The translations under genes were made by a program, and so were the position numbers. 64,000 bases of DNA from Tabrizicola soli (GTDB lineage Bacteria > Pseudomonadota > Alphaproteobacteria > Rhodobacterales > Rhodobacteraceae), in contig NZ_JAEACP010000016.1 of assembly GCF_015999335.1 (NCBI RefSeq), forward strand, positions 1-64,000. Direction: 5' to 3'. Below the pieces are notes generated by a model. That model was not told the origin of the DNA. It saw only the letters and a list, made by a program, of their open reading frames with translations, and made no database searches. Shown here in pieces: positions 42,452-51,033 of this stretch (position 1 is its first letter; every line of letters begins with the position of its first letter).

Positions 42452-43023
42452 TCACCATCCGCTTTCCGCCCTTGGCTTCGACCACGACCACTGCGTCCCG
42501 ATCGGCCCAGTGCGGCTTCGGCCCGATTGACTCAGATGTCCGATCTCCTCGGCCCAGGCAACGTGCACATCGCGCAGGCAGGTGTAGATGACCTCGCCGA
42601 CCTGCCGGCCACGGGGTGTCAGGTGCACCAGACGTCGGTCACTGCCCTCGGGCGCACGGCGTTCCAGCCGAGGGTCTCGACCTGGGCGATCAGGTAATTC
42701 GTTGCCTGCGGGGTCATTTCCATCCGCCGGGCGAGGTCCGAGGGCCGCACGCCATCAGGCAGGGGGTAAGTGAAGACGGCCAGATGCGCCTCCTGCAAGT
42801 CATCGAACCCAGCCGCTCGGACCGCTTCGGCAATCTGGAGTTGAAGTTCCTGATCGACGAGTCCCACGGCGCGGGCGACCTCGTGATGTTCGAGTTCACC
42901 GTTCCACCCCGGGCCCGTGTGCCCGCCCGCATTTCCACCGTGATGTGGACGAGGTGGTCTACGGGCTCGGCGGCACGCTGACCACGACTCTGGTTCCGCG
43001 ATCTCATCGAGCGGGGCGGACAA
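42452..43023 (-). pseudogene. Frameshifted MarR-family regulator
   Basis: On the minus strand one frame encodes a MarR helix-turn-helix (DGVRPSDLARRMEMTPQATN), ending in VETLGW. The wing continues in another frame as ERRAPEGSDRRLVHLTPRGR, followed by EVIYTCLRDVHVAWAEEIGHL. The two join at about 42660 if one base is restored, so the gene is broken. It starts near 43023 and stops at 42452. Confidence 0.7.
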
Positions 43024-43268
43024 CTGCGCATAGTGGTCGGTGACTACATGGATGCAGTGGCAGAGCCAGACGCAGACGCGCCGGGATGGTCAGATCGGCC
43101 GGATGATCGCCGGAACTGCACCAGGCGCACGTCCATCTCTTCGTGCGCAACGGCAAGCTCCGCAACGGCAACGGCGCACCCTTCCTCTACTGCGGTTGGC
43201 CTGTGTTCGAGAGCTGGACGGGCGAAAGGCCGATCACCGTGACCTGGCGACTGCAGGAGCCAGTCCCC
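42995..43268 (+). pseudogene. Remnant resembling a PLD/DUF3427-type helicase
   Basis: Two coding pieces in different frames. FRDLIERGGQLRIVVGDYMD (from 42995) looks like the N-terminal phospholipase-D-like part, and AHVHLFVRNGKLRNGNGAPF with WTGERPITVTWRL (43113-43268) looks like the C-terminal DUF3427 domain of restriction-type DEAD helicases. Nearly all of the middle is gone. It lies at the right end of the candidate island. Confidence 0.5.
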
Positions 43269-43275
43269 GCTCAAG

Positions 43276-43415
43276 CGCGCAGAATACGATCTGGATGGTC
43301 TCCTCCACTTCATCGATCTCGGCGACATCGCGCTGCCAGACATCCAGCGTCCGTTCGTCTGGACGAACGCCAAGGTGCGCGACCTGTTCGACTCGATGTA
43401 TCGCGGGTTCCCAGC
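43276..43415 (+). pseudogene. Remnant of a DUF262 (GmrSD-type) protein
   Basis: An uninterrupted piece of ~46 codons reads AEYDLDGLLHFIDLGDIALP and DIQRPFVWTNAKVRDLFDSM, the start of a DUF262 domain including the IxLPxxQRxFVW signature. It has no start codon and is cut off before the rest of the domain, 100 bp from the ffs repeat. DUF262 proteins include modified-DNA nucleases such as GmrSD. Confidence 0.65.
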
Positions 43416-43516
43416 CATCTCCAACCCCATTCTGGCGCCTGCTCTGGCACCAGAAACGGCACCAAGTCCTTGAGTGCAAGGGCATTATTCCGCATCAAAG
43501 GCTTGGGAGGTGATTG

Positions 43517-43534
43517 GGTGAGAGGCTGGACAAC
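43517..43534. repeat. Right 18-bp direct repeat (candidate att site, 3' end of ffs)
   Basis: GGTGAGAGGCTGGACAAC, the complement of the last 18 nt of the SRP RNA, matching 32384-32401 exactly. Confidence 0.7.
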
Positions 43535-43614
43535 GACCCAAGCGGGGCTCGTTACGGCTGCTTCCTTCCGGACCTGACCGGGTTGGCGAGGCGCCTGCCC
43601 GCGCCAACCTCTCG
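43517..43614 (-). ncRNA. ffs: Signal recognition particle RNA (4.5S type)
   Basis: On the minus strand the universally conserved SRP RNA domain IV core GTCAGGTCCGGAAGGAAGCA is present. The 5' end GAGAGGTTGG pairs with CCAGCCTCTC at the 3' end to close the helix, giving about 98 nt, normal for alphaproteobacteria. It binds Ffh to target membrane proteins. Its 3' end is the candidate integration site of the neighbouring island. The HAD gene at 43674 reads toward it. Confidence 0.92.
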
Positions 43615-43673
43615 AGCGCGGATATAAGTGAAAGGCGGATGCGGTGCAAGGTGGCGTGCGACCGCACGCCCCC

Positions 43674-44300
43674 TTAAAGCAGCCCCGCCATCCGCGCCCC
43701 GGCCAGAAGGTCGGGGGCCAGGTGATGCGCCCAGCGGCCTTGGCTTGGGACCACGTCGGGGACCTGCACCACCACGCAGCCGGCGCGGTGGGCGGCCTCG
43801 GCCCCGGTCTCGCTGTCCTCGAACACCAGGCAGCGGGCGGGATCCAGGCCGAACAGCCCCGCCGCAAGGAGATAGGGGTCCGGCGCAGGCTTCGGCGCAC
43901 GCACATCGTCCAGGGTCACGACATGGGCGAAGCTCCGGGCGATCCCGGCAATGGCCAGCTTGCGATGTGCGCCCGCCCGGCTGGTGGAGGTCACGATCGC
44001 CATGGGCCGCGCCGTCCGGGCCAGAAGCTCCTCCGCCCCCGCCTTCAGTGACAGCCCCGCATCCACCCCGGCGGCAAAGCCCTCGCGCCAGTGGCGGTTG
44101 ACGGCATCCAGGTCGGCCAAGGGCAGCGCGGCGCGGATGATCCGGGCGGCCGTCGGTTCATCCTTGCCGACGAGGGCGTGCATGAAGGCCTCGTCAACCG
44201 CATGGCCATGCGCGGCAAAGGCCGCCAGCCCGGTGGCCAGCGCGATGCTTTCGGTGTCGATCAGCGTGCCGTCGAGATCGAAGAATACGGCGTCATACAT
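43674..44300 (-). CDS. HAD-family hydrolase (phosphatase/phosphomutase type)
   Basis: A 208-residue HAD protein with motif I FFDLDGTLIDTESIA (nucleophile Asp8), motif II AIVTSTSRAG, motif III Lys and motif IV CLVFEDSETG. The cap is a small helical insert (type C1) as in beta-phosphoglucomutases and GPH-like phosphatases. It reads leftward toward ffs and is preceded by the CpdB-like gene. The substrate is unknown. Confidence 0.9.
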   Translation of the reverse strand: MYDAVFFDLDGTLIDTESIALATGLAAFAAHGHAVDEAFMHALVGKDEPTAARIIRAALPLADLDAVNRHWREGFAAGVDAGLSLKAGAEELLARTARPMAIVTSTSRAGAHRKLAIAGIARSFAHVVTLDDVRAPKPAPDPYLLAAGLFGLDPARCLVFEDSETGAEAAHRAGCVVVQVPDVVPSQGRWAHHLAPDLLAGARMAGLL

Positions 44301-44336
44301 CCCCGCCTCCGGATTGGGCGCGGGCGGTATAACCGA

Positions 44337-46268
44337 TCAGAGGTGCAGCCGATAGTGGGAGAAGCCCTCGCTGTCCGTGCCAAGGGCCTGGGGCCGATAG
44401 TGGGCGATGTCCGCAAGATGCCGCGCCGAACCCTCGCCAGCCGCGATGACGACCGAGGTGCCGGGCATCGGCAGGAAGCGCCAGTTCCGGACCGGGGCAG
44501 CGCCGACCTCGCCCCGGCTGCGCAGATGGTCGGCAAGCACCGACTGCACCCGCCGTCCCTGCGGCAGGACCGGCACCTGCGCGGCACCCTCGACCCGGGT
44601 CCGGTTCGCACGGTGGCTGTTGGTGACCAGGATGAAGCGGTCATCCTTTGCCACCGTGCGGCCCGCGTGGCAAAGGCCGACGATCCGCCGCACCGCGGGA
44701 TCGGCCAGCCGACCCTGGGCGTCAAAGCGCGCAGGCTTGCTCAGGTCGATCGCATAGGAGAGCGCCGGGATCGCGTCGAAGAAGAAGGCCGGGCGGTGGG
44801 GGTCCAGCAGGGGCGCATCGACCGAACCCGCGGGCACTAGGCGGAAGATCGAGGCCGAGACCTCCAGCCAGTCGGCGACCTCGGCGCCGGAAAGCTCGAG
44901 GGCGGCCAGGGTGTTGGGGTAGAGGTAAAGCTCGGACAGGTTGCGCATCCGGAAGGGGCCGGGCGCAATGTCGGTGAAATTCCCCGGGCCGGCCCGCCCG
45001 CCCGAGCGGTATGGCGTGGCCGAGGCCAGCACCGGAAGCCCGTCCCAGGCCGTACCGGCAAGCGCGGCCCGGACATGGGCGGCCTTTGCCTCGGCCATCA
45101 GCTCCAGCGCGGCGCTGGGGGCGACCGTGGCGAAATGCGTGTGCAGCGGCACCCTTGTCCGGCCCAGCACCTGCCGCGACCAGGCCAGCGCGGCGCGGTG
45201 ATCCGGCCCGATCGCCCGAAGAAGATGCTTCGGCGCATCCCGCCCGGCGTCCACCACATCCAGCCGCGCCGAGGCACCCTGCACCAGCCAGCGCCGCCCG
45301 CCGGTGAGAGACCTGGACAGCACGAGGTCGATCACCCCCAGGTGACTGCCGGAATGGCCCGGCATAACCGCGGGCTTGCCCGCCAGCAGCCCGCGCTCGG
45401 GGTCCACACCCGGCCCCGCCGGGACCGCCGCGCCGGGAAAAGCCAGGTGACAATGGCCGGCGATCACCGCGTCGATCTCGGGCAGGGAGGCAAGCGCGGT
45501 GGCCGCGTTCTCCATCCCGTCCAGGGGCTCGACCGGGCCGATGCCGGTATGGGCCAGCGCCACGATCACGTCGGCGCCGGCGGCCCGCAGCCGCGGCAGC
45601 CAGGCCCTTGCCGCGGCCAGGATGTCGCGCATCCGTATCCGTCCGGCCAGATGGTCGCGGTCCCAGACCTCGATCTGCGGCGGAGCGAAGCCGATCACCC
45701 CGATCCGAAGCCGATGCGGCCGTCCCTCGCGGTCCCTGACCACCCGCTTCAGCACGACATAGGGCGGAACGAAGGTGCGGTCCCGCTGCGGGCTTCGCCC
45801 CAGCCGGGTCGCGATATTGGCCGAGACGACCGGAAAGCGCGCCTGTGCCAGAGAGGCGGAAAGGAACGGCAAGCCGTAATTGAATTCGTGATTGCCCAGC
45901 GTCACCGCATCATAGCCCAGCGTGTTGAACGCCGTGATCACCGGATGCGCCCTGCGGCGTCGCGTGCTCCCCGCGACGTAATCGGCCAGGGAATTGCCCT
46001 GCAGGAAATCGCCGTTGTCGAACAGGAGCGAATTTGCCGCGCCCGCCCGCCGGGCCGCGATCTGCCGGGCGATCTCGCTTAGCCCCCGGCCGCGGATCGG
46101 GCGGTTGGTGCAGTAATCATAGGGTAGAAGCGTCGCGTGCAGGTCGCTTGTGGCGATCAGGCGCAGATCGACCCTTGCGCCGGCTTGCCGGTCTTGGGTC
46201 GCGGCGGACGGAAGCAGGTCGGCAGGGGATCGTTGCGGATCACTCGTCAAAGCGGACGCATTAAGCAC
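44337..46268 (-). CDS. 2',3'-cyclic-nucleotide 2'-phosphodiesterase / 5'-nucleotidase family protein
   Basis: A 643-residue metallophosphoesterase of the CpdB type. Metal motifs appear in order: ATSDLHATLLPYDY, FDNGDFLQGN, LGNHEFNYG, VIVALAHTGIG and IDAVIAGHCHLAF. The C-terminal 5'-nucleotidase domain is at ~400-560 (PNTLAALELSGAEVADWL). CpdB is normally periplasmic, but no clear signal peptide is seen here; the start may be further downstream or export may differ. It would recover phosphate and nucleosides. It is followed leftward by the HAD phosphatase. Confidence 0.88.
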   Translation of the reverse strand: MLNASALTSDPQRSPADLLPSAATQDRQAGARVDLRLIATSDLHATLLPYDYCTNRPIRGRGLSEIARQIAARRAGAANSLLFDNGDFLQGNSLADYVAGSTRRRRAHPVITAFNTLGYDAVTLGNHEFNYGLPFLSASLAQARFPVVSANIATRLGRSPQRDRTFVPPYVVLKRVVRDREGRPHRLRIGVIGFAPPQIEVWDRDHLAGRIRMRDILAAARAWLPRLRAAGADVIVALAHTGIGPVEPLDGMENAATALASLPEIDAVIAGHCHLAFPGAAVPAGPGVDPERGLLAGKPAVMPGHSGSHLGVIDLVLSRSLTGGRRWLVQGASARLDVVDAGRDAPKHLLRAIGPDHRAALAWSRQVLGRTRVPLHTHFATVAPSAALELMAEAKAAHVRAALAGTAWDGLPVLASATPYRSGGRAGPGNFTDIAPGPFRMRNLSELYLYPNTLAALELSGAEVADWLEVSASIFRLVPAGSVDAPLLDPHRPAFFFDAIPALSYAIDLSKPARFDAQGRLADPAVRRIVGLCHAGRTVAKDDRFILVTNSHRANRTRVEGAAQVPVLPQGRRVQSVLADHLRSRGEVGAAPVRNWRFLPMPGTSVVIAAGEGSARHLADIAHYRPQALGTDSEGFSHYRLHL

Positions 46269-46497
46269 TGGTTAACGACCCTTCCGGGAAACGGGGCTGC
46301 AACACCCGGCAGCACTGGTGAACAACACGCGCCATCGCACTTCACAATCTTGACGGGTCTGAAGTGGCGCGGAAGTTGTGACAAGGTTAAGGCAAATTGA
46401 AGAAATTCACGGCATGGTTGCTTTCGGGATGCAGATTCTGCCATCACAGCACGGCACCACGCCCCTTGAGGCGACAATCCGGGAGAAGGGCCAAATC

Positions 46498-47448
46498 ATG
46501 CGGATTGCCGAAACGGTAACTTTCGGCGGCTCTGCGCTGGATCGCGCCGCCCAGCTCCGCCGCGACCCGCAGGCACTGGTCACGGCGCTGGAGCGGGGCC
46601 GCATCCTGCCGCTCTGGCGCGGCAAGCCGCTGATGCGGGGCGACCAGCCGGGCTGGCTTCCGCCCGGCCACCCGGCCCTGGCGCCGGCCGCGCCGCCGGT
46701 CTTCCTAGGGCTGGACGACGGGATCCCGCGCTTTGCCGCCGAGCTTTCGGCATGGACGCCCGCCGCCGACCAGGACAGCGTGCCGCCAGCCTTCTTCGAT
46801 CCCTCCGTCCAGCATCACCCCGACCTGCCGCCGGACTGGGGCTTTGCGGAACTGCGCGGCGTGATGACGCTGCTGTCGCCCCGCGCGGCCGAACTGGTGG
46901 CCACGGCCAAGGCGCTTCTGCAATGGCACGCGAGCCACCGCTTCTGCGCCGCCTGCGGTGCGGCCTCGGATCTGGCGATGGGCGGCTGGCAGCGCACCTG
47001 CCCGGCTTGCGGCGCGCATCATTTCCCGCGCACCGATCCGGTGGTGATCATGCTGGTCACGCGCGGCAACTCGGTCCTTCTGGGCCGCGATGCCGGCTGG
47101 CCGGACGGGATGTTCTCGCTGCTGGCCGGTTTCGTCGAACCCGGCGAGACCATCGAGGCCGCCGTCCGCCGCGAGGTGCAGGAGGAGACCGGGATCCTGT
47201 GCGGGCCGGTCGGCTATCTGGCCAGCCAGCCCTGGCCCTTCCCCGCCTCGCTGATGATCGGCGCCCGCACCGAGGCGCTGAGCGAGGCCATCACCATCGA
47301 CCCCGAGGAACTGGAACAGGCCTGCTGGGTCAGCCGGGAAGAGCTGGTCACCGCCCTTGCCGGGCTGAACCCGCAGATCAAACCGGCGCGGAAAGGGTCG
47401 ATCGCGCATTTCATCCTGCAGAACTGGCTTGCCGACCGGCTGGATTGA
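46498..47448 (+). CDS. nudC: NAD(+) diphosphatase NudC
   Basis: A 316-residue Nudix enzyme that cleaves NADH/NAD and can remove NAD caps from RNA. It has the four-cysteine zinc motif (FCAACGAASD and CPACG), the Nudix box (GFVEPGETIEAAVRREVQEE) and the NudC-specific SQPWPFPASLM. GGGAGAAGGG precedes the ATG at 46498; an earlier in-frame codon at 46378 lacks such a site. Confidence 0.95.
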   Translation: MRIAETVTFGGSALDRAAQLRRDPQALVTALERGRILPLWRGKPLMRGDQPGWLPPGHPALAPAAPPVFLGLDDGIPRFAAELSAWTPAADQDSVPPAFFDPSVQHHPDLPPDWGFAELRGVMTLLSPRAAELVATAKALLQWHASHRFCAACGAASDLAMGGWQRTCPACGAHHFPRTDPVVIMLVTRGNSVLLGRDAGWPDGMFSLLAGFVEPGETIEAAVRREVQEETGILCGPVGYLASQPWPFPASLMIGARTEALSEAITIDPEELEQACWVSREELVTALAGLNPQIKPARKGSIAHFILQNWLADRLD

Positions 47449-47484
47449 CCCGATCCTGCCCCCGTCCCCGATGAAGGAACCGAG

Positions 47485-47970
47485 ATGAAACTGACCTCGA
47501 AGAGCGACCTCGAAGCGCCGCTCTCCTTTGTCTTTGCCACGCTTGCCGACCACGCGGCCTGGGAGCGCATGGCGATCCGTCAGGGTGTCCAGGTAGAGCG
47601 CCCCGCCGATGCCCCGCACAGCGGAATCGGCTCGGCCTGGCGGATTCGCGGCAGGGTCAGGGGCAAGGTGCGCCAGATGCTCCTGCGCCTGACCGAGACC
47701 GCGCCGGACAAGGCGATGGGCTACAGCCTGGACAGTCCTTCGGTCGAAGGCACGGCGCGGTTCGAGGTCCTGGCCCTCTCGCCGCGCCGCACCCGGCTGC
47801 GGGTGGTGCTCGAGGTCCGGCCCAAGACCCTGGCCGCGCGACTGTTCCTGAACACCCTGCGCCTGACCCGCCGCCGGGTCGAGGCGAAGTTCGACGCCCG
47901 CACCGCCCAGCTGGCCCAGCGCATCGCGGCAGGCTACCAGGACGGCCGCTCCCGGGCCGGGCGAATGTGA
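47485..47970 (+). CDS. SRPBCC-family protein
   Basis: A 161-residue protein with the START/polyketide-cyclase-like fold (SDLEAPLSFVFATLADHAAW at the start, RVVLEVRPKTLAARLF near the end). Such proteins hold hydrophobic ligands. GAAGGAACCGAG lies upstream of the ATG, 36 bp after nudC, so it is probably co-transcribed with it. It abuts the convergent pheA stop codon. Function unknown. Confidence 0.75.
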   Translation: MKLTSKSDLEAPLSFVFATLADHAAWERMAIRQGVQVERPADAPHSGIGSAWRIRGRVRGKVRQMLLRLTETAPDKAMGYSLDSPSVEGTARFEVLALSPRRTRLRVVLEVRPKTLAARLFLNTLRLTRRRVEAKFDARTAQLAQRIAAGYQDGRSRAGRM

Positions 47971-48804
47971 TCAGCCCCGCTCGCGATCGGCCGGATAGAC
48001 GCCCAGGATCTTCACTTCCGAGGTGAAATAGCGCAGTTCCTCCAGCGCCAGGGCGACGTTGGGGTCGTCCGGGTGGCCCTCGATGTCGGCGTAGAACTCG
48101 GTCGCGGTGAAGGTGCCGCCGACCATGTAGCTTTCCAGCTTGGTCATGTTTACCCCGTTGGTCGCGAAACCGCCCATCGCCTTGTAAAGCGCGGCCGGAA
48201 TGTTGCGGACCCGGAAGACGAAGGTGGTGATCATCTTGCCGGTCCCGCGCCGGGTGAAATCGGGTTCGCGCGACATGACCAGGAAACGGGTGGTGTTGTT
48301 GGCATGGTCCTCGATATGGCGGGCCAGCACCTCCAGCCCGTAGATCGAGGCCGCAAGCTCGCTGGCCAGCGCGGCGCGGCTGCGGTCCCCGGCCTCGGCC
48401 ACCTCGCGCGCCGCGCGGGCATTGTCGCTGCTGACCTTGCCGCGGATGCCATGCGCCTTCAGGAAACCCGCGCATTGCGGCAGGATCACCACATGGCCAT
48501 GCGCCTCCTTCACATCCTCAAGCTTCGCGCCGGGGACGCCCAGAAGGTTCACATGCACGCGGACGAAGGCCTCGTCCACGATGTGCAGGCCAGAGCGCGG
48601 CAACAGGGAATGAACGTCCGCCACCCGGCCATAGGTCGAATTCTCGACCGCGAGCATGCCCAGGTCGACCTCGCCCCGCGCGACCTTGTCCACCACTTCC
48701 TCGAAGGTCGTGCTGGGGACCGGCTCGAAATCCGGGCGGGACTGCTGGCAGGCCTGGTGCGAATAGGCACCGAGTTCGCCCTGGAATGCGATGCGTCCGG
48801 CCAT
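47971..48804 (-). CDS. pheA: Prephenate dehydratase
   Basis: A 277-residue enzyme that makes phenylpyruvate from prephenate. The N-terminal catalytic domain starts AFQGELGAYSHQA and contains the Thr-Arg-Phe triad (NNTTRFLVM, ~175). The C-terminal ACT domain carries the GALYKAL/ESRP-type phenylalanine sites in altered form (IPAALYKAMGGFA; TKLESYMVGG). I chose the ATG at 48804, which has GGAAAG upstream; a longer frame to 48852 has no support. Monofunctional, without a chorismate mutase domain. Confidence 0.93.
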   Translation of the reverse strand: MAGRIAFQGELGAYSHQACQQSRPDFEPVPSTTFEEVVDKVARGEVDLGMLAVENSTYGRVADVHSLLPRSGLHIVDEAFVRVHVNLLGVPGAKLEDVKEAHGHVVILPQCAGFLKAHGIRGKVSSDNARAAREVAEAGDRSRAALASELAASIYGLEVLARHIEDHANNTTRFLVMSREPDFTRRGTGKMITTFVFRVRNIPAALYKAMGGFATNGVNMTKLESYMVGGTFTATEFYADIEGHPDDPNVALALEELRYFTSEVKILGVYPADRERG

Positions 48805-48929
48805 CGGCTTTCCTCTCCCTGCGCAAGAAATCCGCCCGTTTGGGCGCATCATGGCGCGTCTACACCTTGAAACCTGCGGGTGGAAGCGGATAGATACCGC
48901 GCGGAACGAAGACCCCGGATAGGTGAACC

Positions 48930-49466
48930 ATGTTCGACACGATGACGATGACCAAGGCGGTGGGCGCGGTTTGCGGCTCGCTCCTTGTCCTCATGCTGGC
49001 GGGCTGGGCCGCCGACGGGCTTTACACGGTGGGCAGCACCGGCCATGGCGCCGAGGGTGAGCTGACCCAGGCCTACACGATCGACACCGGCGCCGGGGAA
49101 GCCCCGGCCGAGGGCGATGGGGCGGCGGCGGAAACCGTGGACGTGGCGGCGCTGATGGCCTCGGCCGATGCCGCGGCGGGCGAGAAGGTGTTCAAGAAGT
49201 GCGGCTCCTGCCACAAGATGGACGGCAGCAACGCCGTCGGTCCGCACCTGAACGGCGTCGTCGGGCGCAACCACGCCTCGGTGGAAGGCTTCGCCTATTC
49301 CGACGCGATGGCCGCCCATTCGTCCGAGCCCTGGACGCCCGAAGCCCTGTTCGCTTTCCTCGAGAACCCGAAGAGCGCGATGCCGGGCACCAAGATGTCC
49401 TTCGCCGGCCTGCCGAAGCCCGAGGATCGCGCCAACGTCATCGCCTATCTGGCCGCCAATCCCTGA
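48930..49466 (+). CDS. cycM: Membrane-anchored cytochrome c552
   Basis: A 178-residue class I cytochrome c held by an uncleaved N-terminal helix ([19 protein letters not shown]). A flexible acidic linker (~40-75) precedes the heme site CGSCH, and the Met ligand is in KSAMPGTKM. Size and plan match CycM of Paracoccus denitrificans, which carries electrons from the bc1 complex to the aa3 oxidase. It diverges from pheA. Confidence 0.9.
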   Translation: MFDTMTMTKAVGAVCGSLLVLMLAGWAADGLYTVGSTGHGAEGELTQAYTIDTGAGEAPAEGDGAAAETVDVAALMASADAAAGEKVFKKCGSCHKMDGSNAVGPHLNGVVGRNHASVEGFAYSDAMAAHSSEPWTPEALFAFLENPKSAMPGTKMSFAGLPKPEDRANVIAYLAANP

Positions 49467-49518
49467 TCGGCCAAGATCCTTCTGTCAGCGGGGGCCCGTC
49501 GCGGCCCCCGTCTGCATT

Positions 49519-49692
49519 TCAGAAGTCGACCGCAAGGCCCTTCTTCTCCCAATCGCCGTAACGCACCGGCTCGGGCCCGTCGCGACCGCCGAGTTCGGGC
49601 GGCAGCGGGGCCTTGGCTTCGGCTGCCTTGCGGCGGGCCTCGGCCTCGGCAAGCGCGCGTTGCGCAGCGGGGGGCAGGTCGTCTTTGTCCAT
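49519..49692 (-). CDS. Succinate dehydrogenase assembly factor 4 (DUF1674)
   Basis: A 57-residue protein, too small to stand out from length alone. Its C-terminal half PPELGGRDGPEPVRYGDWEK matches the conserved DUF1674/SdhAF4 core ending in the WE(K)KG(L)xxDF tail. SdhAF4 helps assemble the flavoprotein of succinate dehydrogenase. It diverges from rsmB; no sdh genes are in the window. Confidence 0.88.
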   Translation of the reverse strand: MDKDDLPPAAQRALAEAEARRKAAEAKAPLPPELGGRDGPEPVRYGDWEKKGLAVDF

Positions 49693-49774
49693 GGCGGTTT
49701 CCTTGCGCCGCTTCCTTGTGCGGCGGTCCTTTGCTGATATACGCGCCGGGAAGGCGACAACAAGGGGTGGGCCG

Positions 49775-51010
49775 ATGGCCGAAGGCGTCGCGGCACGCGC
49801 CGCAGCAGCAGAGATCCTGGGCGGCATCCTCGGCGAGGGCCGGATGCTGGAGGATGTCTCGGCCCCCGACCTTTCCCCGGCCGACCGCGCCCGGGCGCTG
49901 CGCCTGGCCGCCACCGTCCTGCGGCATCTGGAGCCCGCCGACCGCGTGCTGGACCGGCATCTGCGCAAGGCCCCGCCGCTTGCCGTGCGCAATGTCCTGC
50001 GGCTGGCGGTGGTGGAGCGGGCCCTGGGCGCACCCGCGCATGGCGTGGTGAATGCCGCCGTCGAGATCATGCGCCAGCGCAAGCGCACCGCCCATTTCGC
50101 CGGGCTGGTGAACGCGGTCCTGCGCGCCCTGCCCGAGGGCGACCCGTTCCAGGGCCAGCTGCCGCAGCGCCTGCCGCGCTGGCTGCGCCAGCCGCTGGTC
50201 CATGCCCATGGCCGCGAGGTGGTGACCGCGATCGAGGCGGTGCAGGCGCAGGAGCCGCCGCTGGACCTGACCCTGCGCCCCGGCTTCCCCGCCCCCGAGG
50301 GCGAGGTCCTGCCCACCGGCAGCCTGCGCCTGCGCGGGCCGGCCCAGGTCTCGGCCCTGCCGGGCTATCAGGCGGGCGGCTGGTGGGTGCAGGACGCCGC
50401 CGCCGCCCTGCCCGCGCGGCTGCTGGCGCCGCAGGCCGGAGAGCATGTGCTGGACCTCTGCGCCGCGCCAGGGGGCAAGACGCTGCAACTCGCCGCGGCA
50501 GGGGCGGAGGTGACGGCGCTGGACATCTCGGCCCCGCGCATGGCCCGGGTCGAGGCGAACCTGAGGCGTACCGGGCTGACCGCGCGGACGATCACCGCCG
50601 ACGCGCTGCACTGGCAGCCCGAGGGCGCCTTCGACGCAATCCTGCTGGATGCGCCCTGCTCGGCCAGCGGCACGATCCGGCGGCACCCGGACCTGCCCTT
50701 CGTCAAGGACGGCAGCGACCTGCCCGCGCTGGTCGCACTGCAGGCGAGGCTTCTGGATCGCGCGCTTGGCTGGCTGAGGCCGGGCGGCCGGCTGGTGTTT
50801 TCCACCTGCTCTCTCCTGCCCGAAGAGGGCGAGGACCAGATCGCCGCCGCGCTGGCGCGCAATCCCGGCCTGACGGTGGAGCGGGCCGACCTGCCCGGCG
50901 TTCCCGCCGACTGGTGGACCCCGGCCGGGGGCCTGCGCCTGCGGCCGGACTACTGGGCCGAGCGCGGCGGGATGGACGGGTTCTATCTGGCGCGGCTGCG
51001 GCTTCCGTAA
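49775..51010 (+). CDS. rsmB: RsmB/NOP-family rRNA cytosine-C5 methyltransferase
   Basis: A 411-residue protein that would methylate 16S rRNA C967. An N-terminal NusB-like domain (~1-130) precedes the SAM-binding domain (LDLCAAPGGKTLQLAAAG, ~230). The two catalytic cysteines are in LLDAPCSASGTIRRHPD and FSTCSLLPEEGEDQ. I chose the ATG at 49775 because AAGGGG lies 8-9 nt upstream. Convergent with ubiV, 23 bp apart. Confidence 0.9.
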   Translation: MAEGVAARAAAAEILGGILGEGRMLEDVSAPDLSPADRARALRLAATVLRHLEPADRVLDRHLRKAPPLAVRNVLRLAVVERALGAPAHGVVNAAVEIMRQRKRTAHFAGLVNAVLRALPEGDPFQGQLPQRLPRWLRQPLVHAHGREVVTAIEAVQAQEPPLDLTLRPGFPAPEGEVLPTGSLRLRGPAQVSALPGYQAGGWWVQDAAAALPARLLAPQAGEHVLDLCAAPGGKTLQLAAAGAEVTALDISAPRMARVEANLRRTGLTARTITADALHWQPEGAFDAILLDAPCSASGTIRRHPDLPFVKDGSDLPALVALQARLLDRALGWLRPGGRLVFSTCSLLPEEGEDQIAAALARNPGLTVERADLPGVPADWWTPAGGLRLRPDYWAERGGMDGFYLARLRLP

Positions 51011-51033
51011 GGAAGGTGGGCGAATCGCCCACC

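Larger units (their letters stand above)
32384..43534. mobile_element. Candidate genomic island inserted at the 3' end of ffs
   Basis: An 18-bp exact direct repeat bounds about 11.1 kb. The right copy is the 3' end of the SRP RNA gene, and the left copy at 32384 has no SRP RNA around it. This is the usual trace of site-specific integration at the 3' end of a small RNA gene. The interior holds a large helicase fusion, a catabolic cassette, a frameshifted regulator and truncated genes resembling defence genes. No intact integrase is seen; a short serine-recombinase-like remnant lies at 38132. The island reading is an inference. Confidence 0.55.
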
